In this document: one piece after another, positions 49,917 through 57,914 of the stretch
Position numbering within the stretch: the stretch's first letter is position 1
Layout of the letters: the number at the start of each line of letters is the position of its first letter
From: CAZKRL01 sp964555295
Lineage (GTDB): Bacteria > Bacteroidota > Bacteroidia > Flavobacteriales_D > Sanyastnellaceae
DNA: 64,000 nucleotides
Reading direction: 5' to 3'
Assembly: GCA_964555295.1 (NCBI GenBank)
Contig: CAZKRL010000010.1
Coordinates: 25,557 to 89,556, forward strand
Translations under genes and position numbers: made by a program
Notes under the pieces: model-generated
What the model was told of the DNA's origin: nothing
What the model saw: only the letters and a program-made list of their open reading frames with translations
Database searches by the model: none

Positions 49917-51728
49917 CTATACGTTTTGAAATTCTTTGGCATACCTCTTTCGATCATTCTCGTTGAGGTAGACTTTCCTTAGGCGAAGAGATTTCGGAGT
50001 AACTTCGACGTATTCATCTGCTTGGATATATTCGAGAGCTTCTTCTAAAGTAAACTTGATGGCAGGTGCGAATCTTGCCTTATCGTCGCTGCCAGCAGCT
50101 CGGAAGTTGGTCAATTGCTTAGCTTCTGTGAGGTTTACGGTTAAGTCATTGTCGCGTGTGTGCTCACCGATGACTTGCCCCATGTATACTTCCTCATTAG
50201 GATCTACAAAAAATCTTCCGCGATCCTGGAGGTTGCTTATGCGGTACGCAGTAGTTGTGCCATTATCCATGCTGATCAGGGAGCCGCTGATTCTTCCTCC
50301 CATTTCTCCTTTCCAGGGTTGATACTCTTTAAATCGATGAGCCATAATAGCTTCACCTTGTGTCGCAGTAAGCATGTAGGATCTCAAACCGATGATTCCG
50401 CGAGAGGGTATTTCAAATTCGAGAATGGTTCTATCACCTTTCTGTTCCATATTTTTCATCTCTCCCTTTCGGCGACTTACCGCCTCAATGGCTGTTCCCG
50501 CCATGTCGTTGGGAAGGTCTATTGTCAACTCTTCCACGGGTTCGTTTTTCTGTCCGTCGATATGCTTAACAATGACTTGTGGTTGACCGATTTGTAATTC
50601 ATAACCCTCACGTCGCATCGTTTCAATCAATACCGATAAGTGCAATACACCTCTACCGAATACGATAAAACGGTCGGCCTTATCCGTCTCCTGCACCCGA
50701 AGGGCGAGATTTTTTTCAAGCTCTCGCTCCAATCTTTCTTTTATATGACGGCTGGTAACGAATTTACCTTCTTTGCCGAAGAACGGAGAATCGTTGATAG
50801 TGAAAAGCATGCTCATTGTTGGCTCGTCAACCGCAATGGTTGGTAACGCCTCAGGATTTTCGAAGTCGGCAAACGTATCACCGATTTCAAACTCCTCCAT
50901 TCCATTAATGGCGCATATATCGCCGCTGATAACCGAATCGACTTTCTTCTTACCCAGACCTTCGAACAGGTATAGTTCTTTGATTCTTCCTTTTACTACT
51001 TTGCCTTCTTTCTTTACGAGTGATATGGGCATGCCGGTTTTTAGTTCACCTCGATGTAGTTTTCCAATTGCCATCCGGCCTGTGAATGAGGAATAATCGA
51101 GAGACGTTACCAATAGCTGAGGGGTTCCTGTGCGCGCGATGGGCCCCGGAATGTGCTCAAGAACCATGTCGAGCAATGGCTCAATAGTTGTTGTGGGTTG
51201 CCTCCAGTCTCTGCTCATCCAACCTTGTTTAGCCGCACCGTATACAGCAGGAAAATCCAACTGTTCTTCCGTCGCACCCAGATTGAACATCAGATCAAAT
51301 ACGGCTTCGTGTACTTCATCAGGCGTGCAGTTCTCTTTGTCAACTTTATTGATTACGACAATGGGTTTTAATCCCATTTGTATTGCCTTTTGCAAAACAA
51401 ATCGGGTCTGGGGCATCGGGCCTTCAAATGCGTCTACAAGTAAGAGAACGCCTTCTGCCATATTGAGAACACGCTCTACTTCACCTCCAAAGTCACTGTG
51501 ACCCGGGGTATCGATGATATTGATTTTATGTCCCTTGTATTGTATCGAAACGTTTTTTGCCAAAATTGTAATGCCTCGCTCTCGCTCAAGGTCATTGTTA
51601 TCTAGAATCAAATCACCCGTTTGCTCATTTTCGCGAAATACCATCGCGGCATGTAGCATTTTGTCGACGAGTGTGGTCTTGCCATGGTCGACGTGCGCGA
51701 TGATGGCTATATTTCGGATGTTTTGCAT
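49917..51728 (-). CDS. typA: Translational GTPase TypA/BipA
   Basis: A 603-residue ribosome-binding GTPase starting at ATG 51728 (MQNIRNIAIIAHVDHG). G1 is AHVDHGKTTL, G2 region ERGITILAKN, G3 DTPGHSDFGGE, G4 NKVDKENC. Later elements are TRHIKERLERELEKNLALRV and IVFGRGVLHLSVLIETMRRE, as in TypA rather than LepA or EF-G. The -7 box TACTTTTG (51754 to 51747 on the minus strand) lies upstream of this ATG and would be coding if the longer start at 51749 were used. It acts in ribosome assembly or stress translation. Monocistronic. Confidence 0.95.
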   Translation of the reverse strand: MQNIRNIAIIAHVDHGKTTLVDKMLHAAMVFRENEQTGDLILDNNDLERERGITILAKNVSIQYKGHKINIIDTPGHSDFGGEVERVLNMAEGVLLLVDAFEGPMPQTRFVLQKAIQMGLKPIVVINKVDKENCTPDEVHEAVFDLMFNLGATEEQLDFPAVYGAAKQGWMSRDWRQPTTTIEPLLDMVLEHIPGPIARTGTPQLLVTSLDYSSFTGRMAIGKLHRGELKTGMPISLVKKEGKVVKGRIKELYLFEGLGKKKVDSVISGDICAINGMEEFEIGDTFADFENPEALPTIAVDEPTMSMLFTINDSPFFGKEGKFVTSRHIKERLERELEKNLALRVQETDKADRFIVFGRGVLHLSVLIETMRREGYELQIGQPQVIVKHIDGQKNEPVEELTIDLPNDMAGTAIEAVSRRKGEMKNMEQKGDRTILEFEIPSRGIIGLRSYMLTATQGEAIMAHRFKEYQPWKGEMGGRISGSLISMDNGTTTAYRISNLQDRGRFFVDPNEEVYMGQVIGEHTRDNDLTVNLTEAKQLTNFRAAGSDDKARFAPAIKFTLEEALEYIQADEYVEVTPKSLRLRKVYLNENDRKRYAKEFQNV

Positions 51729-51804
51729 GGGGTTTTTTTGCGGGCGCAAAAGTACGACATCACCTGTCCTCTAAATGAACAATTCGTTATTCTAACTTTA
51801 TACC

Positions 51805-52164
51805 ATGAATTTCATAGTGAATGTACCAATAATTGTTGGGCTGATGTTCCTTGTGGGGGCTGGCTATTCGAAACGTTTCCCGGCACGTAAAATCAATATG
51901 AATTACGGATATCGGACCAGGCGTTCGATGAAGAATCAGGAACTTTGGAATTATGCCCAGGTTCAATACAACAAAAATCTTTTGAAGGGGGGCGTGGTTA
52001 TGATTCTTCTGGGGCTATTGATGTGGTTGTTGGGTTCGAGTCAGCCCGTTATAGTAATAGTAGGAATGGCAGGAATGTTTTTAGTTATCGTTGCTGTCGT
52101 TGTCAGCGTCGAGAAGAAATTGAAACATTTTGAGTTGCATTCAGAATCCAGTTCGATTCAATGA
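51805..52164 (+). CDS. SdpI-family membrane protein
   Basis: A 119-residue protein with about three membrane segments (about 5-18, 65-80, 84-103) and the SdpI-like signature KRFPARKINMNYGYRTRRSM then LWNYAQVQYNKNLL. SdpI in Bacillus protects against the Sdp killing factor and senses it; homologues are broadly distributed and their role here is unknown. The stop overlaps the meaB start by 4 bases (ATGA). It begins the plus-strand run that ends in the mbnPH-like genes. Confidence 0.75.
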   Translation: MNFIVNVPIIVGLMFLVGAGYSKRFPARKINMNYGYRTRRSMKNQELWNYAQVQYNKNLLKGGVVMILLGLLMWLLGSSQPVIVIVGMAGMFLVIVAVVVSVEKKLKHFELHSESSSIQ

Positions 52165-53186
52165 GCCATAAGCCCAAGGCATTGCGCACTGCAATCGATA
52201 AAATTCGTGAGCATATGCAGCTTCCCGAATTAAAGGAATTTGCTGATCAAATAAGAAATGGTGATAGAAGAGCTCTTTCCATGGCATTCAGTTTTCTGGA
52301 GAGTTCAAAAGAGGAGTATTATCATTATGGATTACAGGTGCTGTCAATGCATGCACCGAATAATGTAAACTCTCAGCGCATTGGTATAACTGGTGTGCCC
52401 GGAGTTGGTAAAAGCACTTTGATTGAGATGCTCGGTCTGCATTATATAAACGAAGGTCATCGTGTAGCGGTTCTTGCGGTGGATCCGAGCAGTCCGGTGA
52501 GTGGTGGAAGTATTCTCGGCGATAAGACAAGAATGCAGCAGTTGTCGATGCATTCAAGCGCTTTCATCAGACCCACAGCAGCGGCTAAGGCTTTGGGCGG
52601 TGTGGCGAGTGATACCAAATTGGCGATTCAATTGTGCGAGATGGCCGGCTATGATCGAATATTAGTTGAAACCGTGGGGGTTGGACAGAGTGAAGTGGCT
52701 GTGCATGGAATGACCGACATGTTTGTTTTACTTATGCTCGCAGGTGCAGGGGATCAGCTGCAAGGAATAAAACGCGGAATCATTGAGCTGTGTGACGCAA
52801 TGGTAATTACTAAATCCGATGGTGACAATCTCACTGCAGCAAACTATGCGAAAGCGGAGTACACGGGTGCTTTGCATCTTATTGCCCCTAAGGCAAGTGG
52901 GTGGGTGCCGGAAATAGTAACGGCTTCATCACTATCTTCATCGGGCATGATTGAGGTCATATCACTTTTGGCGAGGTTCATGAAATTCACAACGGAACGA
53001 GGACTTCAAGAAGAGAATCGTCGTAGTCAAGACACTATTTGGCTTAAGAATCAAATGAGAGATTTGGCCTACAAGCGTTTTTTCAATTCGTCCTCTTCTT
53101 GTGCGCATGAGGATAGTATTGAGAAGGCGTTGAAGTATAGTGAGCCTATTGCGAAAGTGTTGTTGGAGGTGATGTCAAAGCAATAA
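52161..53186 (+). CDS. meaB: Methylmalonyl-CoA mutase-associated GTPase MeaB
   Basis: A 341-residue G3E-type GTPase. Walker A is GVPGVGKSTLIEML; then AVLAVDPSSPVSGGSILGDK with TRMQQLS, IRPTAAAKALGGVASDTK and LVETVGVGQSEVAVHGMTDM, all MeaB/ArgK family signatures. MeaB gates delivery of adenosylcobalamin to, and protects, methylmalonyl-CoA mutase. The mutase is not in the window. The start overlaps the stop of the SdpI-like gene (ATGA). Next gene xseA is 50 bases further. Confidence 0.95.
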   Translation: MSHKPKALRTAIDKIREHMQLPELKEFADQIRNGDRRALSMAFSFLESSKEEYYHYGLQVLSMHAPNNVNSQRIGITGVPGVGKSTLIEMLGLHYINEGHRVAVLAVDPSSPVSGGSILGDKTRMQQLSMHSSAFIRPTAAAKALGGVASDTKLAIQLCEMAGYDRILVETVGVGQSEVAVHGMTDMFVLLMLAGAGDQLQGIKRGIIELCDAMVITKSDGDNLTAANYAKAEYTGALHLIAPKASGWVPEIVTASSLSSSGMIEVISLLARFMKFTTERGLQEENRRSQDTIWLKNQMRDLAYKRFFNSSSSCAHEDSIEKALKYSEPIAKVLLEVMSKQ

Positions 53187-53236
53187 CGGGTTGCATTATT
53201 TTCGGATTTTATCTACGATCTCGAACCAAAGAGCGG

Positions 53237-54694
53237 ATGACGACGCAAAAAATATTTACACTGAGTCAGGTTACTTCGAGCATTGAGAAGACGCTATCTC
53301 AACGGTACACTTCCACATTTTGGGTGGCAGCTGAAATGAATCGATTGGGTTTTCAGCCAGGCAGTGGCCACGCATTTCCAGAGTTGGTTGAGAAAAAGGA
53401 AGGGAAAATTGTCGCGCAAATGAGGGCATTTATTCTCAAATCAGACATGCGCGTGATTAGACAGAAATTTAGTTCAGGTACGGGGGAAGATTTGCAGGAT
53501 AATATCAAAATACTATTTCTCGCAGAGGTCGCATTTTCACCCCTCCACGGATTGAGCTTACGGATCAGAGATATTGATCCGACATACACCTTGGGCGATT
53601 TGGAGAGGGAACGGCAAGAGTGCATTCAGCGTCTGAAAAGGGAGGGCTTGTTTGACCTGAATAAATCTCGTCCGTTTTCGATTGCCCCTAAGTCGATTGC
53701 TGTGATTTCCTCAAATACCAGTAAGGGATTCGAGGATTTTATCCACACCTTGCTATCGGCTATGCCTGATATATCGTATCGTGTAGAGTTATTCGGCGCA
53801 GCGCTCCAGGGTGCTGAAGCTCCCGCATCAATCATTGCTCAACTTGAAATGATTCAAAAAAGGCAATTTGATTTTGACGCCGTTGCTATCATTCGAGGCG
53901 GTGGTGGTGATGTGGGTTTATCTTGTTATAACGATTATGCACTTGCCGCAGCTATTGCAGTATTTCCACTTCCGGTATTTACAGGGGTAGGTCATAAGGC
54001 CAATGAGACGGTTGCCGAATTGGTTTCTTTCGGCGTTGGTATTACACCTACGGCGGTAGGTGAAATTTTCGTACAACGTTGCCGACAATTTTTGATGTCA
54101 CTTTTTCAGTTGCAAGAAAAACTTCGTAAGCAATCGATAGAGCGAATGAGAATGGCGCATGTTTTTGCCGATAATACGGCTCTTCAGGTAAGTAGGTTGG
54201 CATTGGAAGTGTTTCGCGGCGAGGCTTTCACACTCAATGATGCGGCCCACAAATTGATTCGATTCGCAGATCATTCTACAAATGTTGAGTCCAAGGCGAT
54301 TCAATCCATCGGACATTCGTTGCGCCATATCAGTATGAATATTGTCAGTTCACATCAACAGTATATAAAGTTGCGTGCTATACCTGCTATGCGCAATGAG
54401 GTATTCAGGACTATAAAATTGGAGATGGATCAACTGGATGCGCATTGCAGCCAATTACCTTTGAAAATCAGATGGTCGCAAACAAGAAACCAAGAACTGC
54501 TGGCGAGACTCGAAACCATCATAAGACTCAATAATCCCGAAGCCATTTTTCAAAAAGGATATTCTATCGCTCGGGTTAATGGAAAAGTTGTGAAAGATAT
54601 AAGTGCAGTAAAAAGTGGGGATGAAATTGTAACCCATTTCAATAACGGAACTGCTACATCTATTATTCAAAAAATAAATATTATAAATGAGTGA
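53237..54694 (+). CDS. xseA: Exodeoxyribonuclease VII large subunit
   Basis: A 485-residue XseA. N-terminal OB-fold domain (about 1-105: FWVAAEMNRLGFQPGSGHAF, FLAEVAFSPLHGLSLRIRDI), then the catalytic domain with FSIAPKSIAVISSNTSKGFE, FDAVAIIRGGGGDVGLSCYN, and PVFTGVGHKANETVAELVSF, then a long coiled-coil region. The C-terminal segment ending IFQKGYSIARVNGKVVKDIS is typical. With XseB it degrades single-stranded DNA in repair. Overlaps xseB by 8 bases. Confidence 0.95.
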   Translation: MTTQKIFTLSQVTSSIEKTLSQRYTSTFWVAAEMNRLGFQPGSGHAFPELVEKKEGKIVAQMRAFILKSDMRVIRQKFSSGTGEDLQDNIKILFLAEVAFSPLHGLSLRIRDIDPTYTLGDLERERQECIQRLKREGLFDLNKSRPFSIAPKSIAVISSNTSKGFEDFIHTLLSAMPDISYRVELFGAALQGAEAPASIIAQLEMIQKRQFDFDAVAIIRGGGGDVGLSCYNDYALAAAIAVFPLPVFTGVGHKANETVAELVSFGVGITPTAVGEIFVQRCRQFLMSLFQLQEKLRKQSIERMRMAHVFADNTALQVSRLALEVFRGEAFTLNDAAHKLIRFADHSTNVESKAIQSIGHSLRHISMNIVSSHQQYIKLRAIPAMRNEVFRTIKLEMDQLDAHCSQLPLKIRWSQTRNQELLARLETIIRLNNPEAIFQKGYSIARVNGKVVKDISAVKSGDEIVTHFNNGTATSIIQKINIINE

Positions 54695-54905
54695 AAACAG
54701 TTATGCCAGCGCAATGCAGGAGTTGCAGGAAATTGTAAGTAAAATTGAGCAAGGTGATATCGGAATAGATGATTTGTCATCTCAGGTAAAACGAGCCTCT
54801 GTTTTAATTGATCAATGTCGCGCAAAACTTCGTTCTACCGAAACGGATATTCAGAGCATATTGCAGAATCTAGAAAGGGGAGATTCAAGTGCAGGAAATA
54901 ATTAA
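54687..54905 (+). CDS. xseB: Exodeoxyribonuclease VII small subunit
   Basis: A 72-residue XseB with the expected helical pattern: YASAMQELQEIVSKIEQGDI then LSSQVKRASVLIDQCRAKLR with a C-terminal LQNLE. It binds the XseA coiled-coil to form exonuclease VII. Start overlaps the xseA stop by 8 bases, so the subunits are coupled. Its stop lies within the mbnP-like frame if that gene starts at GTG 54889. Confidence 0.9.
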   Translation: MSENSYASAMQELQEIVSKIEQGDIGIDDLSSQVKRASVLIDQCRAKLRSTETDIQSILQNLERGDSSAGNN

Positions 54906-55518
54906 GGGATTGAAGTATTTACTGTTTGGATGTGTGATGTCGTTTGCCTCTGAATGGAAAACGCAGCAACATTTGACGTTGCATATAAAACAACCTGAAA
55001 TGCCCTGGCATCTCTCTGATTCTGTTGTTTTGGAGGTATGGAAATATTACTTGTGCGATTTGAGTTGTGGTAAATCTATTTCCGACGATTGTATTTTGAT
55101 CGATTCAGACACCATAGTTCAAATGGAGTGTGATTCGGAATTACCGGATGTAGTAAAGTTTCGTATTGGTGTGGACAGCATCAGGCAGGAGCGTCCCAAT
55201 TTTTCAGGTGATTTGAATCCGCTTAAGAATATGTATTGGACATGGCAAAGTGGCTATATACAGCTCAAGGCCGAAGGAATGATTCTTAAGCCAAATGGTA
55301 TTTGGGAGAGTTTTCAGCTGCATTTGGGAGGGTTTCGCCGCCATCGCTGCGATCGTGCAATTGAGCTATTCGTTCATGGCGAAAATGTGGAGTTGATATG
55401 GAATGAAAAAGCACTTTCACGCATCTTACAATTAAACCCCAAGCCTAAAATCATGTCGGAGTGTTTTGAAGCTTCATTAATGATGAGCCAGATTGCCCAA
55501 TGTATTCAAATCAGATGA
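54889..55518 (+). CDS. mbnP: MbnP-like copper-binding protein
   Basis: A 209-residue exported protein. Key block is DLNPLKNMYWTWQSGYIQLK (residues 109-128; Trp117 and Trp119) and HLGGF at 145-149. The MYWTWQSGY motif is characteristic of the MbnP family, in which a tryptophan is oxidised to kynurenine by MbnH to create a copper site. Starts: GTG 54889 gives a 17-base overlap with xseB; TTG 54910 (MKYLLFGCVMSFA if used) gives an equally good signal peptide. It precedes the diheme enzyme gene with an ATGA overlap. A role in copper handling is inferred from the family; which tryptophan is modified is not shown. Confidence 0.78.
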   Translation: MQEIIKGLKYLLFGCVMSFASEWKTQQHLTLHIKQPEMPWHLSDSVVLEVWKYYLCDLSCGKSISDDCILIDSDTIVQMECDSELPDVVKFRIGVDSIRQERPNFSGDLNPLKNMYWTWQSGYIQLKAEGMILKPNGIWESFQLHLGGFRRHRCDRAIELFVHGENVELIWNEKALSRILQLNPKPKIMSECFEASLMMSQIAQCIQIR

Positions 55519-56486
55519 AAGGATTTGTCGCTGCTGTTATTTTGGTTCTGATTTTTTCAATCGGCGCTATTTCACCGAGAAATAAAATTGAAGTCATATC
55601 ATGGCCGGAAAAGATGTATCAGCATGTAGGTCATAATCATCAAGATTATCGCGAGCTCGGTAGAAAGTTGTTCTATGAACCTGCTATTTCGGGTAATGGC
55701 AGTATATCATGCGCAAGCTGTCATTCACCCTTCAATTCATTTGCTCACTCTGATCATCGCTTGAGTCATGGTATTCATGATTCTATTGGTATAAGAAATG
55801 CTCCTGCACTTGTAAATCTTGCGTGGCAAAGGAGTTTTATGTGGGATGGTGCAATTCATCATTTAAAGGCCGTTCCACTTGCGCCACTTCATCATCAAGG
55901 TGAGATGGCTTCCTCTATGGAATTTGCTCTGAAAGCAATAAACCAATCTGATGATTACAGCCAATGGCTCAAGGCGCGTAACCTATTCCCTATGGATTCA
56001 GAAATGTTTGCGGATGCGATGGCGTCATTTCTTTCATCCCTTGTTTCAGATAATTCGAGGTACGATCGAATGAACCGTGGCGAAATTGTCTTTACTTCAC
56101 AAGAAAATAGGGGCTATGAAGTTTTCAAAACGCATTGTAATCGTTGTCATTCGGAGCCCCTATTTACCAACGGATCTCTGGAAGTAAACGGTCTTCCTGA
56201 AGACTTGACTTTACATGATTTGGGTGTTGAGAGAATTACAGGCAATCCTGCGGATCGCCTTAAATTCAAAATTCCTTCGCTGCGGAATTGGCTGTATTCC
56301 TCTCCTTATATGCATGATGGTCGATTCGCACAGCTAAATGATGTTTTACAATATTATTCTCAAGATGAGAGAAGTCCTCTCAATGTGTCGTTAGGTCCCG
56401 CTGAGCGCACTGATCTCGCTGTATTCTTGAAAACCCTAAATGATAGTTCTTTCGTATTCAATCCAAAAAATCAATTCCCCAATTAA
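55515..56486 (+). CDS. mbnH: MbnH-like diheme cytochrome c (peroxidase/MauG family)
   Basis: A 323-residue protein starting at ATG 55515 (the frame's first ATG at 55500 would add five residues). Two heme motifs are CASCH at 66-70 and CNRCH at 208-212, in the bacterial cytochrome c peroxidase/MauG arrangement; also seen are LGRKLFYEPAISGNGSISC, IGIRNAPALVNLAWQRSF, MWDGAIHHL, KIPSLRNWLYSSPYMHDGRF. A signal anchor leads it to the periplasm. Position next to MbnP (ATGA overlap) argues for MbnH, which oxidises a tryptophan of MbnP, rather than a peroxide detoxifying enzyme. Confidence 0.8.
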   Translation: MKGFVAAVILVLIFSIGAISPRNKIEVISWPEKMYQHVGHNHQDYRELGRKLFYEPAISGNGSISCASCHSPFNSFAHSDHRLSHGIHDSIGIRNAPALVNLAWQRSFMWDGAIHHLKAVPLAPLHHQGEMASSMEFALKAINQSDDYSQWLKARNLFPMDSEMFADAMASFLSSLVSDNSRYDRMNRGEIVFTSQENRGYEVFKTHCNRCHSEPLFTNGSLEVNGLPEDLTLHDLGVERITGNPADRLKFKIPSLRNWLYSSPYMHDGRFAQLNDVLQYYSQDERSPLNVSLGPAERTDLAVFLKTLNDSSFVFNPKNQFPN

Positions 56487-56487
56487 A

Positions 56488-57855
56488 ATGAAGGTTTATT
56501 TAATGTCAGCGTTGGCGCTGGTTCCATTCCTTTTGAGTGCACAAACCCCAGAGGTTACTTCTTGGTTAATCAATACTACTGGTCTTACGGGTAGTCACTA
56601 CGTTAACAACAATCCCACAGTCATTCAAGACGCGGTATCAGCAAATGTGCAGTTGGTTCAGTATAGTGATAACTGGGTTTATATTTCAGCAACAGGTATC
56701 CCCTCTTATGCTACTGGGCCGTTTCTGGATGGCAATCCTTCATTAGCAACCAATCAAAATTCGATTTTCCGAATTACAAGAAATCCTTCACCACCCGCTG
56801 GACCTGCGGATAATACTACCGGTGGAAACATCGGCATATTTGTCAATGGCGTTGCTTTATTTGATTACCGCGATGGTGTTGCTTGGAATCCAATGACCAA
56901 CGCGTTATGCGGTGGGCCTGGGAACCCGCCATGTCCGGGAGGTCCAGGCGCTACTATGAACTGGAACCGTGATGCAATTCCAGCAGAGCGAGCCGGATTT
57001 GATTGCGCAAAGGGTCACCCGGCAATGGGCAATTATCATCATCATCAAAACCCGAGTGCATTTGATCTCGACTTGGTAGTAATATCTGATATCTGTAGTA
57101 TTTATGATGCGGATGGATTGTATGTAATGGATTCTACTGAGCATTCACCGTTGATTGGTTTTGCATATGATGGCTATCCCATATATGGTGCTTATGGTTA
57201 CGCGAATGAAGATGGATCCGGCGGTGTTGTGAGAATGAAATCGGGGTATGTGTTACGCGAAATCACGGAACGCACATCGGGTCCGAATGGAGAAATCGTT
57301 CAGGCAGGTCCGGCGGTAAGCAATGTATACCCGTTAGGATATTTCCGTGAAGATTATCGTTTTGATGAATCTTTGGCAGCTGCTGCTGATGTGTTGGATG
57401 AGCACAACGGTCGTTTTTGTATCACACCAGAATACCCTCAAGGAATGTATTGTTATTTTGCAACTGTAGATGAAAATTGGAATAGTGCTTATCCTTACGT
57501 CGTTGGCCCACAGTTCTATGGCGACAACACCGGAAGCCGAGTCAATAGTATTACTGAAGTTACTCAGACATTCGATCCTTCGTTGGGATTAATCGAGAGA
57601 AACAATGAGAAGTATATCAAGGTCTATCCTAATCCCGCAAGCGATTATATTGCTATTCAAACCAACGGATTGGTTCGGTTAGATATGTCAATTGAGATCT
57701 ATAGTTCTGAAGGGAAGTTGGTTCTCAGTTCAGTTTTAGGGCAGGGAAGTACGATTGATATTATTGATGTTACTTCTCTGTATCCGGGTACTTATTGTGC
57801 TAGGGTGAAGGGCAGTGAAATGAATATCTGCGAATCCTTTGTTATTATAAAATGA
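56488..57855 (+). CDS. YHYH-domain secreted protein with T9SS sorting domain
   Basis: A 455-residue protein starting at ATG 56488, with signal MKVYLMSALALVPFLLSA. The YHYH-domain core is GHPAMGNYHHHQNPSAFD, followed by LIGFAYDGYPIYGAYGYANE and YVLREITERTSGPNGEIVQA. The C-terminal part from EKYIKVYPNPASDYIAIQTN is a type A T9SS sorting domain. YHYH proteins often co-occur with MbnP/MbnH-type genes; a His-rich metal-related role is inferred. It is 1 base after the mbnH-like stop and so in the same transcript. Confidence 0.8.
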   Translation: MKVYLMSALALVPFLLSAQTPEVTSWLINTTGLTGSHYVNNNPTVIQDAVSANVQLVQYSDNWVYISATGIPSYATGPFLDGNPSLATNQNSIFRITRNPSPPAGPADNTTGGNIGIFVNGVALFDYRDGVAWNPMTNALCGGPGNPPCPGGPGATMNWNRDAIPAERAGFDCAKGHPAMGNYHHHQNPSAFDLDLVVISDICSIYDADGLYVMDSTEHSPLIGFAYDGYPIYGAYGYANEDGSGGVVRMKSGYVLREITERTSGPNGEIVQAGPAVSNVYPLGYFREDYRFDESLAAAADVLDEHNGRFCITPEYPQGMYCYFATVDENWNSAYPYVVGPQFYGDNTGSRVNSITEVTQTFDPSLGLIERNNEKYIKVYPNPASDYIAIQTNGLVRLDMSIEIYSSEGKLVLSSVLGQGSTIDIIDVTSLYPGTYCARVKGSEMNICESFVIIK

Positions 57856-57914
57856 ACTGATTCCAGGGTGATGTTTTTTGATTTTTAAATCCCCATTGAG
57901 TACTGCTGTTCCAT

